Positions 51,615 through 59,046 of a stretch of DNA of 64,000 bases are shown piece by piece (positions within the stretch are counted from its first letter, which is position 1; every line of letters starts with the position of its first letter). The stretch is taken from the NCBI GenBank assembly GCA_002396335.1, contig DGXN01000013.1, forward strand, positions 31,496 through 95,495, given 5' to 3'. The notes beneath the pieces were generated by a model. It did no database searches. It was not told the origin of the DNA and saw nothing but the letters and a program-made list of their open reading frames with translations. Source of the stretch: Bacteroidales bacterium UBA4231 (GTDB lineage Bacteria; Bacteroidota; Bacteroidia; Bacteroidales; UBA932). The position numbers and the translations under genes are program-made.

Positions 51615-53377
51615 CCCTCAGATTCTCCGTCCTTCTGCTCGTCGGAGCCCTGCTCCTGTCGTGCTACAATTCCTCCGGCAATACCGACACTCCCGCCCCG
51701 CCGGTTTCCACCGGATTCTGTCAAGTCCGGGACGGTGTCCTGTATGGCCCGGACGGCAGGGAAATCCTCCTGTGGGGCGTCAATTTTCAGACCCCGCTGT
51801 CCTGGGAAGTAAACCGGCTGGCCAAAGCAGGCGTCGAGCGCAGCGGCGCCGCCCTCAACGCCGTCACCGACCGGAACCTGGACGATGTCCAGAAACTGGG
51901 GGCCACCCTGCTCCGCTGCCACCTGACCCCGGCCGATTTCACTGACTCCGAGGGTCATCTGGTCCAGACCGCCTACCTGGATGCCCTGGACCACCTGGTT
52001 GCCGAAGCCGGGAAGCGGAATCTATTCCTGTGTTTCGCTTTCCTGAATCACATGGGGCAGGACGGGCCCGGAAAGGCCTGGGCCGGGAAGGGTTCCCGGA
52101 CCTGGATCCATGACCCGGCCGTCGTCCAGTGCACAAAGACCTATATCCGCGCCCTGCTGGAACGGACCAACCCCTATAACGGAATCCCTTACAAGGACAA
52201 TCCGTCCATTGCCTTCTGGGAATTGATCAACGAGCCCGAAATGTATGACCGGGAAGCGCTTCGGAGCACGCCGTATGCCCAGGCCTATGACGACTGGCTG
52301 GCGGCGAAGAAAACCGGCGACTCCGAGAAAGCCTATGCGCAGTACCGGGAAGAGACCGTACGGGAGTATGTGGACGGGATGGTGGACCTCCTGCGGGCTT
52401 GCGGCGACGCCCATCCGGTGTGCTGGGGCCTAAACTGGCACCGCTTCCGCCGGGGCAACGCCGACATCTTCGCCGGCATAGCGGCCTCCAAGGCCAATCT
52501 GGTGGCCTTCTGCAACTATCCGGGTCAGGACGACGTTGCCCGTGACTACAGCAACTACCGGTACGACTTCACCGGCAAGAGTTTCACCGACTGGTTCAAC
52601 CGCTATTCCACCCTGAAAGACGGCTATGGCTGGACTTTGGATCCGGAGTTTGCCGGGAAAGCCGTCACGGTGTACGAATTCGAGACTTTCTTCAACCAGA
52701 GTGCCTGGATGTATCCCGTTCAGGCGCTCCTGTTCCGTTCCCACCGGGCGCAGGCCGCCACCATGTGGACCTATACCTTCGCAGAAATCGCCTGTACCTC
52801 AGGCGGTTCCCACTATCTGAACCTCCGCACCACGCCCGGGAAGGCCGCATCGTTCATGGTGGCCAGGAAAATTTTCGAAAACACCCCGTCGGCACAGAAA
52901 GTGACGTTTGCAGATGAGATGGCCGGCGAGGGGTGGTGCATTTCGCGGGAGCATAACGCCGCCGTCTACAGCGACGCTTCCTGGTACTGCACTTCCGGAG
53001 AAACGGCATCCGGCTGGAGCGGCATCACGCCTTCTCCCACTGTCCGGCATATCCGCGGCATCGGGAATTCCCCGCTGGTCTCTTATGGCGGAAACGGCCT
53101 GTATTTCATCGACGAAACCGACGAGGGCCTGTCCGTGGAACTGATGCCGGACGTCACCGTCGTGGGCGACCCGTTTGCCAAAGGGGACGGCGTCACGCCC
53201 GTCACCGAATTGGACAGCACGGTCCCTCATCCGGTCAGCATTCTGCTGGAGCGCTGGAAAGAGCGGGCATCGGCCGTCTATTCCATCCAGGACGGACAGA
53301 AGGTCTTTGTCAAGACGATTAAAGGAACCCAGGCCCTGACCCTTGCTCCGGGCCGATATCTGATTGTTGCCCAATGA
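51611..53377 (+). CDS. Clan GH-A glycoside hydrolase, GH5-like, lipoprotein
   Basis: 588 residues; the lipoprotein signal ends LLSCYNSS. The barrel resembles GH5-type mannanase and cellulase relatives: LLWGVNFQTPL at its start, LRCHLTPADF, Glu208 in WELINEPEM as acid/base and Glu356 in TVYEFETFF as likely nucleophile, then MWTYTFAEIAC. A beta-sandwich follows from about 430. Both catalytic residues are present, in contrast to the gene before it. It overlaps the preceding stop and the following ATG by 4 bases each. It probably cuts an internal beta-linkage in the PUL's glycan; the family number and substrate are uncertain. Confidence 0.78.
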   Translation: MTLRFSVLLLVGALLLSCYNSSGNTDTPAPPVSTGFCQVRDGVLYGPDGREILLWGVNFQTPLSWEVNRLAKAGVERSGAALNAVTDRNLDDVQKLGATLLRCHLTPADFTDSEGHLVQTAYLDALDHLVAEAGKRNLFLCFAFLNHMGQDGPGKAWAGKGSRTWIHDPAVVQCTKTYIRALLERTNPYNGIPYKDNPSIAFWELINEPEMYDREALRSTPYAQAYDDWLAAKKTGDSEKAYAQYREETVREYVDGMVDLLRACGDAHPVCWGLNWHRFRRGNADIFAGIAASKANLVAFCNYPGQDDVARDYSNYRYDFTGKSFTDWFNRYSTLKDGYGWTLDPEFAGKAVTVYEFETFFNQSAWMYPVQALLFRSHRAQAATMWTYTFAEIACTSGGSHYLNLRTTPGKAASFMVARKIFENTPSAQKVTFADEMAGEGWCISREHNAAVYSDASWYCTSGETASGWSGITPSPTVRHIRGIGNSPLVSYGGNGLYFIDETDEGLSVELMPDVTVVGDPFAKGDGVTPVTELDSTVPHPVSILLERWKERASAVYSIQDGQKVFVKTIKGTQALTLAPGRYLIVAQ

Positions 53378-54663
53378 GACGTCTGATCTGTTTCGCGGCC
53401 GCGCTGCTTGTCGCCGCCGCCAGTCTTTCCGGCCAGGACCGGAATATCCGGCAAGAGTTGCAGGAGAACCCTTTGCGATATGGCGGTTCCTCCTCGCCGT
53501 ATGAATATGCACCCGGCGAAGTGACAGCCCCGCCGGAAGGATTCAAACCCTTCTACATCAGCCACTTCGGCCGACATGGCTCGCGTTTCCATACTTCCAA
53601 AGACCTGTGCGCCGGCCTCCTGAAAGTATTCCGCAAAGCCGACTCCCTGGGCGTTCTCACCGCGCTGGGCACATCGGCCTACTGCCGGATACAGGTGGCC
53701 GACAGCCTTTCCCGGCACAGATCCGGAGATCTGACACCCGTCGGGGAGCGCGAGCAGCGCGAGATTGCCGCGCGGATGCTGTCCGCTTATCCGGAGGTAT
53801 TCCAGGGGAAGGACATACCTATTACCGCGCGTTCCACTACGTCGGCCCGGGTGCTGCTGAGCATGGCTTCTTTCTGTGAGGAGATCCGCTCCCGTTGCCC
53901 TCAGGCACGGATTGTCCACGAGGCCGGGGACCGCACCAACGCCGTCCTGAACCACTATACCCCCAACTATAGGAAATATTATGAAAACGGCCACTGGAGA
54001 GCGGTCCGCGACCGCTGGACGGAAAAACACTTCCATAGCGACCGGATGGTGTACCGCCTGTTCCGCAGCGCCGACGTCTTCGACGGAAAGGCCGACGGCG
54101 GAAGGGCCCGGCGCTTCGTGCGCGACCTGTACAGCCTGGCCAAAATCCTCCCTGCCTACGGGGCCGGACTTTCCCTGACCGACCTCTTCCCGGAAGAAGA
54201 CCTGTTTGTCCTCTGGCAGATCGGAAACATGGAACAGTATATGCGGAAAGGGCCGTCGGCTCTGGCGCCGGTTTTGGCACCGGGTATCGCTGCGCCCCTT
54301 CTGAAAGACTTCCTGGAGCGGGCCGATGAAGCTGTTTCCGGCGGGCCGGTCCGCGCGGACCTCCGCTTCGGCCACGGCGAGGGCATCATGCCGCTGGCGG
54401 CTCTGATGCAACTGGAAGGAGCGTCTGACGTATGCGACGACCCCGACCGGATGGCACAAGTGTGGCAGGACTACCGCATTACCACCATGGCGGCCAATAT
54501 CCAGTGGGTGTTCTATCGGAACGCTGCCGGTGAGGTGCTGGTGCACCTGTTCCTGAACGAGCGGGAAGTCCGGGTGAACGTGCCTGGAGAAACGGGTCCC
54601 TACTACCGCTGGGACTGCTTGAAGGCATATTATACGAATCTTCTGGAGATTATTGCCCGATGA
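53374..54663 (+). CDS. Histidine acid phosphatase (MINPP/phytase-like), copy 1
   Basis: 429 residues with a signal peptide (AASLSGQ). Branch 2 histidine phosphatase: the phospho-acceptor motif is SHFGRHGSRF with Arg66 and His67. The second site reads FGHGEGIMP, where MINPP enzymes usually have HAE and acid phosphatases HD. MINPP-like enzymes of Bacteroides remove phosphates from inositol phosphates. The ATG overlaps the stop of the GH5-like gene and its stop overlaps the next ATG, so it is translated with the glycosidases. Its substrate may be phytate or a phosphorylated sugar. Confidence 0.88.
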   Translation: MRRLICFAAALLVAAASLSGQDRNIRQELQENPLRYGGSSSPYEYAPGEVTAPPEGFKPFYISHFGRHGSRFHTSKDLCAGLLKVFRKADSLGVLTALGTSAYCRIQVADSLSRHRSGDLTPVGEREQREIAARMLSAYPEVFQGKDIPITARSTTSARVLLSMASFCEEIRSRCPQARIVHEAGDRTNAVLNHYTPNYRKYYENGHWRAVRDRWTEKHFHSDRMVYRLFRSADVFDGKADGGRARRFVRDLYSLAKILPAYGAGLSLTDLFPEEDLFVLWQIGNMEQYMRKGPSALAPVLAPGIAAPLLKDFLERADEAVSGGPVRADLRFGHGEGIMPLAALMQLEGASDVCDDPDRMAQVWQDYRITTMAANIQWVFYRNAAGEVLVHLFLNEREVRVNVPGETGPYYRWDCLKAYYTNLLEIIAR

Positions 54664-55901
54664 AAAAGACGCTGCTGCTCTGTCTGCTTCTGGTCTGCGC
54701 CGCCTGGTGCGCCGACGGACAGGTCCCTGCCGACGGGAAATGGTACGGCGTATACCGCATGTACGACTTCCCGGCCTATGAAAAGGTGCGCGCGCCCAAA
54801 GGGTATCGGCCAGTGGCCATCAGTCATTACAGCCGGCACGGGGCCCGCTACCAGGATTCCGAAAACGCCTATCTGAAGCCTCTGGAGCCCCTTTTGGACG
54901 GCCGTTCCGACGGAGCCCTCACTCCGCTGGGAGAAAGCGTCTGCGAGCGCTTGGAAATCCATGCTCGCCGGAGCGTTGACCACCGCGGCGAACTATCCCG
55001 CCTGGGCTGGGAGCAGCAGTTCCGGAATGCCCACCTGCTACACGACGCCTTCCCTTCCGTCGTCTCTCCCGAGGCTGAAATCACTGCCTGTTCCAGCTTC
55101 TCCCAGCGCTGCATGATGAGCATGGCGGCCTTCTCGGTAGGTCTGGAAGACGCCGACCCGCGCCTGCAGGTGTACGCCGTCACCAGCCGCACCCTGCTGG
55201 ACGAGGTGAACCCCGGCGACAAAGCCAATGTCAACTACACGCCCACGCAGAAAAAAGACTCCCCCTGGGACCTTTCCTACGATAAAATGCTGGACGCAGC
55301 CGTCAGCGCCTCCATGGCCGACAGCATTCTCCTGCGTCTTTTCAAAGACACGGATTATATACGCCGCCACATACCTTCCCCTAAAAATTACTGCGGCTCC
55401 CTGTACAACCTCATTTCAGGGCTCGCCTGCACGGGCGACGGACCGGCCGTAGACGACCTGTTCACGGAAAAGGAACTGTTCGCCTTCTACCAGGCCATCA
55501 ACTACGGGTTCTTCGAGTGGAGCGTGCTGGATGGCGACAAGTTCAAACCCATCCTCCGCCAGATGGCGGCCGATGCCCGGGCAGACCTGGCCGCCGGCCA
55601 TCCCACCGTCCGGCTGCGGTTCGGCCACGACACCTGCCTGCTGGCCATCCTGCACCTGCTGCAGGCCGGGGACCTGGGAATCGTTCCGGAAAAAGCGGAA
55701 GACCTGCCCCTTACATGGAACTGTTACCAGACCCCCATGGCGGGCCACTTTGAGTGGGTGTTCTATCGGCACAAAAAAAGCGGCGACATCCTGGTCCTTC
55801 CGTATCTGAACGGCAGCCCGGTCCCCCTGCAAGGTCTCCCCGCCATCAACGGGCATTTCTACTCCTGGGACGACATCTGCCACCGCATCGCCTCCCTCTG
55901 A
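54660..55901 (+). CDS. Histidine acid phosphatase (MINPP/phytase-like), copy 2
   Basis: 413 residues, signal peptide (CADGQ). Related to the gene before it: SHYSRHGARYQDSE (Arg59, His60), and FGHDTCLLAIL at the second site, here in the HD form. The two copies differ enough to be an old duplication. The shared GHFEWVFYR/IQWVFYR strand and the closing YYRWD/FYSWDDIC segments confirm kinship. Last gene of the plus operon, followed by a REPIN-like element. The difference at the proton-donor motif suggests that the two prefer different positions or substrates. Confidence 0.88.
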   Translation: MKKTLLLCLLLVCAAWCADGQVPADGKWYGVYRMYDFPAYEKVRAPKGYRPVAISHYSRHGARYQDSENAYLKPLEPLLDGRSDGALTPLGESVCERLEIHARRSVDHRGELSRLGWEQQFRNAHLLHDAFPSVVSPEAEITACSSFSQRCMMSMAAFSVGLEDADPRLQVYAVTSRTLLDEVNPGDKANVNYTPTQKKDSPWDLSYDKMLDAAVSASMADSILLRLFKDTDYIRRHIPSPKNYCGSLYNLISGLACTGDGPAVDDLFTEKELFAFYQAINYGFFEWSVLDGDKFKPILRQMAADARADLAAGHPTVRLRFGHDTCLLAILHLLQAGDLGIVPEKAEDLPLTWNCYQTPMAGHFEWVFYRHKKSGDILVLPYLNGSPVPLQGLPAINGHFYSWDDICHRIASL

Positions 55902-55909
55902 ACACACCA

Positions 55910-56011
55910 AGGGGTGCACCGGAAAGTGCACCCCTATATCTACAACAACCAGACAATCAGGTTGTTAGCGATAAAGAGAAACGCAAGGGGTGCACTTCTC
56001 GGTGCACCCCT
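55910..56011. repeat. REPIN-like element A: two inverted palindromes 76 bp apart
   Basis: The left palindrome at 55910-55935 is AGGGGTGCACC-GGAA-AGTGCACCCCT-like. The right one at 55986-56011 is its inverse. Each can fold alone, and the two can pair with each other. Between them a third hairpin, AACAACC/GGTTGTT, is present. It lies between converging genes. Same build and exact spacing as element B. Confidence 0.9.
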
Positions 56012-56017
56012 CGGAGG

Positions 56018-58603
56018 TTAAAGCCGGCCGGTGAGGGTGGCGAGCTGGTCTCCGAGGCCGATGGTGTAGCCTTCAGAGCAGAAGAAGACGCGGTTGAAGC
56101 TGTCGGCCACGACGACGAGGGGCAGGCGGCCTTCACCGGAGAGTTTCTGGTCGGCGACGATGGCGCGGCGGATGCCGTGGGTGTCCAGACCCAGTATGAT
56201 GGTGGAAGGAAGGGTGCCGTAGCGGCCCTCGGCGGTTTCTTTCTGCAGGCGCTCCAGGGCGGCGGCGTCGGTGCACAGCAGGACGATGGGACGGCCCCAG
56301 GCCTCCAGGCGCTCACGGGCGGCCGCAAGGTCGCGGAGGGCGTGGTTGGTGGGTTCTTTGCCGGGATCCAGGACAGCCACTACACTGAAGCCGCGGCCCG
56401 TGGCCGACAGCAGGGACTGGACCGTTCCGTCGGCCCCGGTGAAGGGGATCTCGGCATCCAGGGAGCCCCGGACGGGAACGGAGCCGGTGCCTTCATCGAT
56501 GGTGAGCGGGATGCGGGTCACTTCCCCTTCCCGGACGGTGAAGAAACGCATGGAAACGGGCACCGAGCCGTCGGAGAGGCGGTTTCCGGACACGAGGACA
56601 TAGTCGCCTGCATCCATGGGGAAGCCGGCTTTGAACACGTGGGCCCAGTCTACGCCGCCGCCCATGTCCACCTCGCCTTCGTCAAAGGCCATCAGGTGCG
56701 GACGTCCTCCCTCGATCCGGGAGATGGAGAAATGGGAGTAGTACTTGGGATTGTCGATGGTACCCTGCTGGGTATAGTCCAGCTGCAGGGTGCCCTTGGG
56801 AGCCACGACGGCCTCCTGGGTTTCTCCGGTGAGGGAGACATCCAGCCACTGGCCGTCTTCCTTGTACTGGATCTTGCCGGTGACGGGGTCTTTGCGGGCT
56901 TCCATGCCCAGGGCGCAGGCCAGGTCTACGAAGAAGATGCCCAGGGAGCGGGGATCGGCCTCACGGCTTTCATAGACGCCGCGGGGGGACATGGGGATGC
57001 GCCAGGCTTTGGGGTTATCCTGGACCGTGATGTTGTCGCGGACCCACTGGACCAGCTGCGCGGGCGTGGAAATCTCTTCTTTGAAATGGGCGGCGAAATA
57101 GCCGTAGAAGGGCGTGAGGAACTCATTCTCCACCCGGGCGCCCAGGAACTGAGGGGCCGAATAGTAGTCCTGCAGGTTCTCCAGCGTCACGTCGTGGAGG
57201 TCCTTGGTGCTGAGGGAAGAGAGCACCTGCTCGATGCGCTCGTGGTTGCCGCTCGAGACCATGAAGGCTTCCAGGGTTTCCCAGTTGCCGCGGCTGCGCA
57301 CCAGCGGGAAGGCCATGTGGTGGCCGAAACCCTGCTCCTCGGCATAGGCAAGCGCCTGCTCGCGCGTGAGGAACGTGGCTTCATAAGCATGGCGGAGGGA
57401 GTCTTCGCGGGCGAAGAGGACGTCGTTGCGGGCACGCAGCTCAGGCGTGACTTCCGGAAGCACCACATCCTCCGGCGGAGGAACAATGGCGAAGGCCTCG
57501 CTGCCGAAGGGGCTGTCCAGCGTAATGGTGAGCTCCTTGTCCTTGCCGAAGGAGGCGCGGACATAGCCGTAGGCCCCGTCCTTGGAGGCCCAGATGAGCA
57601 TGTCGCCCAGACCTGCGCTGGAGAAAGTGCGGCCGGCCTTGTCGGTGTATTTGGTGACGGCGGGGTAGAACTCGGCATAGTTGTAGATGCAGAAATCCAC
57701 CCGGGCGCCTTCGACAGGGGCACCGTCGGCACTGACGACCGTGAAGTCGATGCGCGCAGTCTTGGCGTAGTTGTCTATCAGGTTGACTTCCGTGAAGTTG
57801 GGGCTCTCGAGGACCACCTCTTCCGGACCGTCGTATTTGCCGAACACCTTGGTGTGCATGAGCATGGCGCGGGAAGCCGGGGCGTTGAACCAGCCCAGGT
57901 CCAGCACGGGTTCCGGCTCGCAGGCACCCAGGAAGTGCCACTGCCCGTCGGCCCAGGCTTCTACCCAGGCGTGGTTGTCGTCGGTATGGGCCCAGCGGGG
58001 AGTGTACACCTGACGGGCGGGAATGCCCACGCTGCGGAGGGCCGACACACAGAAGGTGGACTGCTCACCGCAGCGGCCGAGGGCGTTTTTCACCAGGTTC
58101 AGCGGAGACGAGGTGCGTCCGTCGGAAGGCTGATAGGTCACCTTTTCATGGCACCAGTGGTTCACTTCCAGGATGGCGTCGGCCATGGACAGGCCCTGGA
58201 CGCGGGGTTTGAGCTCGCGGTAAAAGACCGTGCGGGCGCTGTCCAGGTTTTCGTTGTTCACCCGAAGGGGCAGCACGAAGTGACGGAATTCCCGTTCGGG
58301 CACGTTCCAGCCCATTTCCTCCCGGGCCTGGAATGCCGCGCGGACATTCTGAAGGTAAAAATCTGAAGGGTAGTCGGTTACGTCGGCCAGGGGCATGTAC
58401 GCATAGAGGAACTCCAGTGCCTCTTTTTCCTGGGCCGATATGCCTTCCGGCAGGGTCATGAAAGGTTTCAGGGCGCCGCCGTTGTCTTCCATGCGGGCGA
58501 GATAATCCTGATGGGCAGTGCCGGATTGGCGCTGGCAGGAGACCGTCAGCGCAAGAAGGACTGCGGTCAGGATCGCTGTGGTTGCAAAAAAGATTTTTTT
58601 CAT
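56018..58603 (-). CDS. Transglutaminase-like lipoprotein
   Basis: 861 residues; lipoprotein signal ends LTVSCQRQ. A transglutaminase-like core lies at about 120-235: LGRCGEQSTFCVSALRSVGIPARQVYTPRW with Cys178, then DNHAWVEAW with His211. At the third catalytic place the sequence reads GACEPEP with Glu, not the usual Asp. Beta-rich domains follow, one with a carboxypeptidase-D-like fold (TVVSADGAPVEGARVDFCIYNYAEF), and the C-terminal part (from about 725) looks like a thioredoxin-like or lectin-like fold without CxxC. Function may be proteolysis or deamidation at the cell surface. It is flanked on both sides by REPIN-like elements. A -7 box lies 18 bases before the ATG. Confidence 0.78.
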   Translation of the reverse strand: MKKIFFATTAILTAVLLALTVSCQRQSGTAHQDYLARMEDNGGALKPFMTLPEGISAQEKEALEFLYAYMPLADVTDYPSDFYLQNVRAAFQAREEMGWNVPEREFRHFVLPLRVNNENLDSARTVFYRELKPRVQGLSMADAILEVNHWCHEKVTYQPSDGRTSSPLNLVKNALGRCGEQSTFCVSALRSVGIPARQVYTPRWAHTDDNHAWVEAWADGQWHFLGACEPEPVLDLGWFNAPASRAMLMHTKVFGKYDGPEEVVLESPNFTEVNLIDNYAKTARIDFTVVSADGAPVEGARVDFCIYNYAEFYPAVTKYTDKAGRTFSSAGLGDMLIWASKDGAYGYVRASFGKDKELTITLDSPFGSEAFAIVPPPEDVVLPEVTPELRARNDVLFAREDSLRHAYEATFLTREQALAYAEEQGFGHHMAFPLVRSRGNWETLEAFMVSSGNHERIEQVLSSLSTKDLHDVTLENLQDYYSAPQFLGARVENEFLTPFYGYFAAHFKEEISTPAQLVQWVRDNITVQDNPKAWRIPMSPRGVYESREADPRSLGIFFVDLACALGMEARKDPVTGKIQYKEDGQWLDVSLTGETQEAVVAPKGTLQLDYTQQGTIDNPKYYSHFSISRIEGGRPHLMAFDEGEVDMGGGVDWAHVFKAGFPMDAGDYVLVSGNRLSDGSVPVSMRFFTVREGEVTRIPLTIDEGTGSVPVRGSLDAEIPFTGADGTVQSLLSATGRGFSVVAVLDPGKEPTNHALRDLAAARERLEAWGRPIVLLCTDAAALERLQKETAEGRYGTLPSTIILGLDTHGIRRAIVADQKLSGEGRLPLVVVADSFNRVFFCSEGYTIGLGDQLATLTGRL

Positions 58604-58621
58604 GGTTTGTTCTGTGTCTTA

Positions 58622-58629
58622 CAAAGATA
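58622..58629 (-). promoter_or_regulatory. -7 box of the transglutaminase-like gene
   Basis: TATCTTTG on the minus strand, 18 bases before the ATG. It sits just before the stop of the small secreted-protein gene. Confidence 0.55.
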
Positions 58630-58637
58630 CAAACTTT

Positions 58638-58877
58638 TTAGAAGTTCCATGAGCCCCCCAGCAGCAAAATGCGGCGGTTCAGGCGGGCGCTTTCCACCCA
58701 CAGTTCCTTCTGGTCGGCCGACAGGAAGCTCTTCTCGATGTCCTGGTCCAGATCTTCCACCCTCTGCCCCAGATAGCCGATACCGGCCGCGGCGTCCACG
58801 CCGCACGACCACTGCGCATACAGCGGGCAGGCAGCTGCAAACAGCACGGCAGCAAGGATATATCGAAACACCTTCAT
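58638..58877 (-). CDS. Small secreted protein of unknown function
   Basis: 79 residues from the ATG at 58877 (MKVFRYILAAV), with a clear signal peptide ending PLYAQ. The mature part of about 57 residues has one helix-like charged segment (GQRVEDLDQDIEKSFLSADQ) and ends GGSWNF, an aromatic end as in outer-membrane barrels, though it is too short for one. It may be a remnant of a larger protein. A longer frame starting at 58943 lies in a palindromic repeat and is rejected. TATATTTG stands immediately before the ATG, too close to serve this start, so the promoter is unclear. Not recognised. Confidence 0.5.
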   Translation of the reverse strand: MKVFRYILAAVLFAAACPLYAQWSCGVDAAAGIGYLGQRVEDLDQDIEKSFLSADQKELWVESARLNRRILLLGGSWNF

Positions 58878-58921
58878 CAAATATACACTATTCCCCTCAA
58901 TACTAGCATAAAACCCAATCG

Positions 58922-59023
58922 AGGGGTGCACCGAAAAGTGCACCCCTCCGGCTGGATAAATAAGCTATATGGCAGATTATCAGGTGATTACAAATAAAGG
59001 GGTGCACTTTTCGGTGCACCCCT
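58922..59023. repeat. REPIN-like element B: two inverted palindromes 76 bp apart
   Basis: The left palindrome at 58922-58947 and the right one at 58998-59023 are 26 bases each and exact inverses of one another. Their starts are 76 bp apart, as in element A. The 50-base centre differs from A apart from a short ATCAGGT block. It lies upstream of the small secreted gene and downstream of the EF-G2 gene. Confidence 0.9.
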
Positions 59024-59046
59024 CGAAGGTAATGAGACCGGAAGAG

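Noticed and set aside
58638-58943. A longer version of the small secreted protein, starting MHFSVHPS
   Set aside because: Its first codons lie in the GGGGTGCAC palindrome, and a proper signal peptide begins only at the ATG at 58877.
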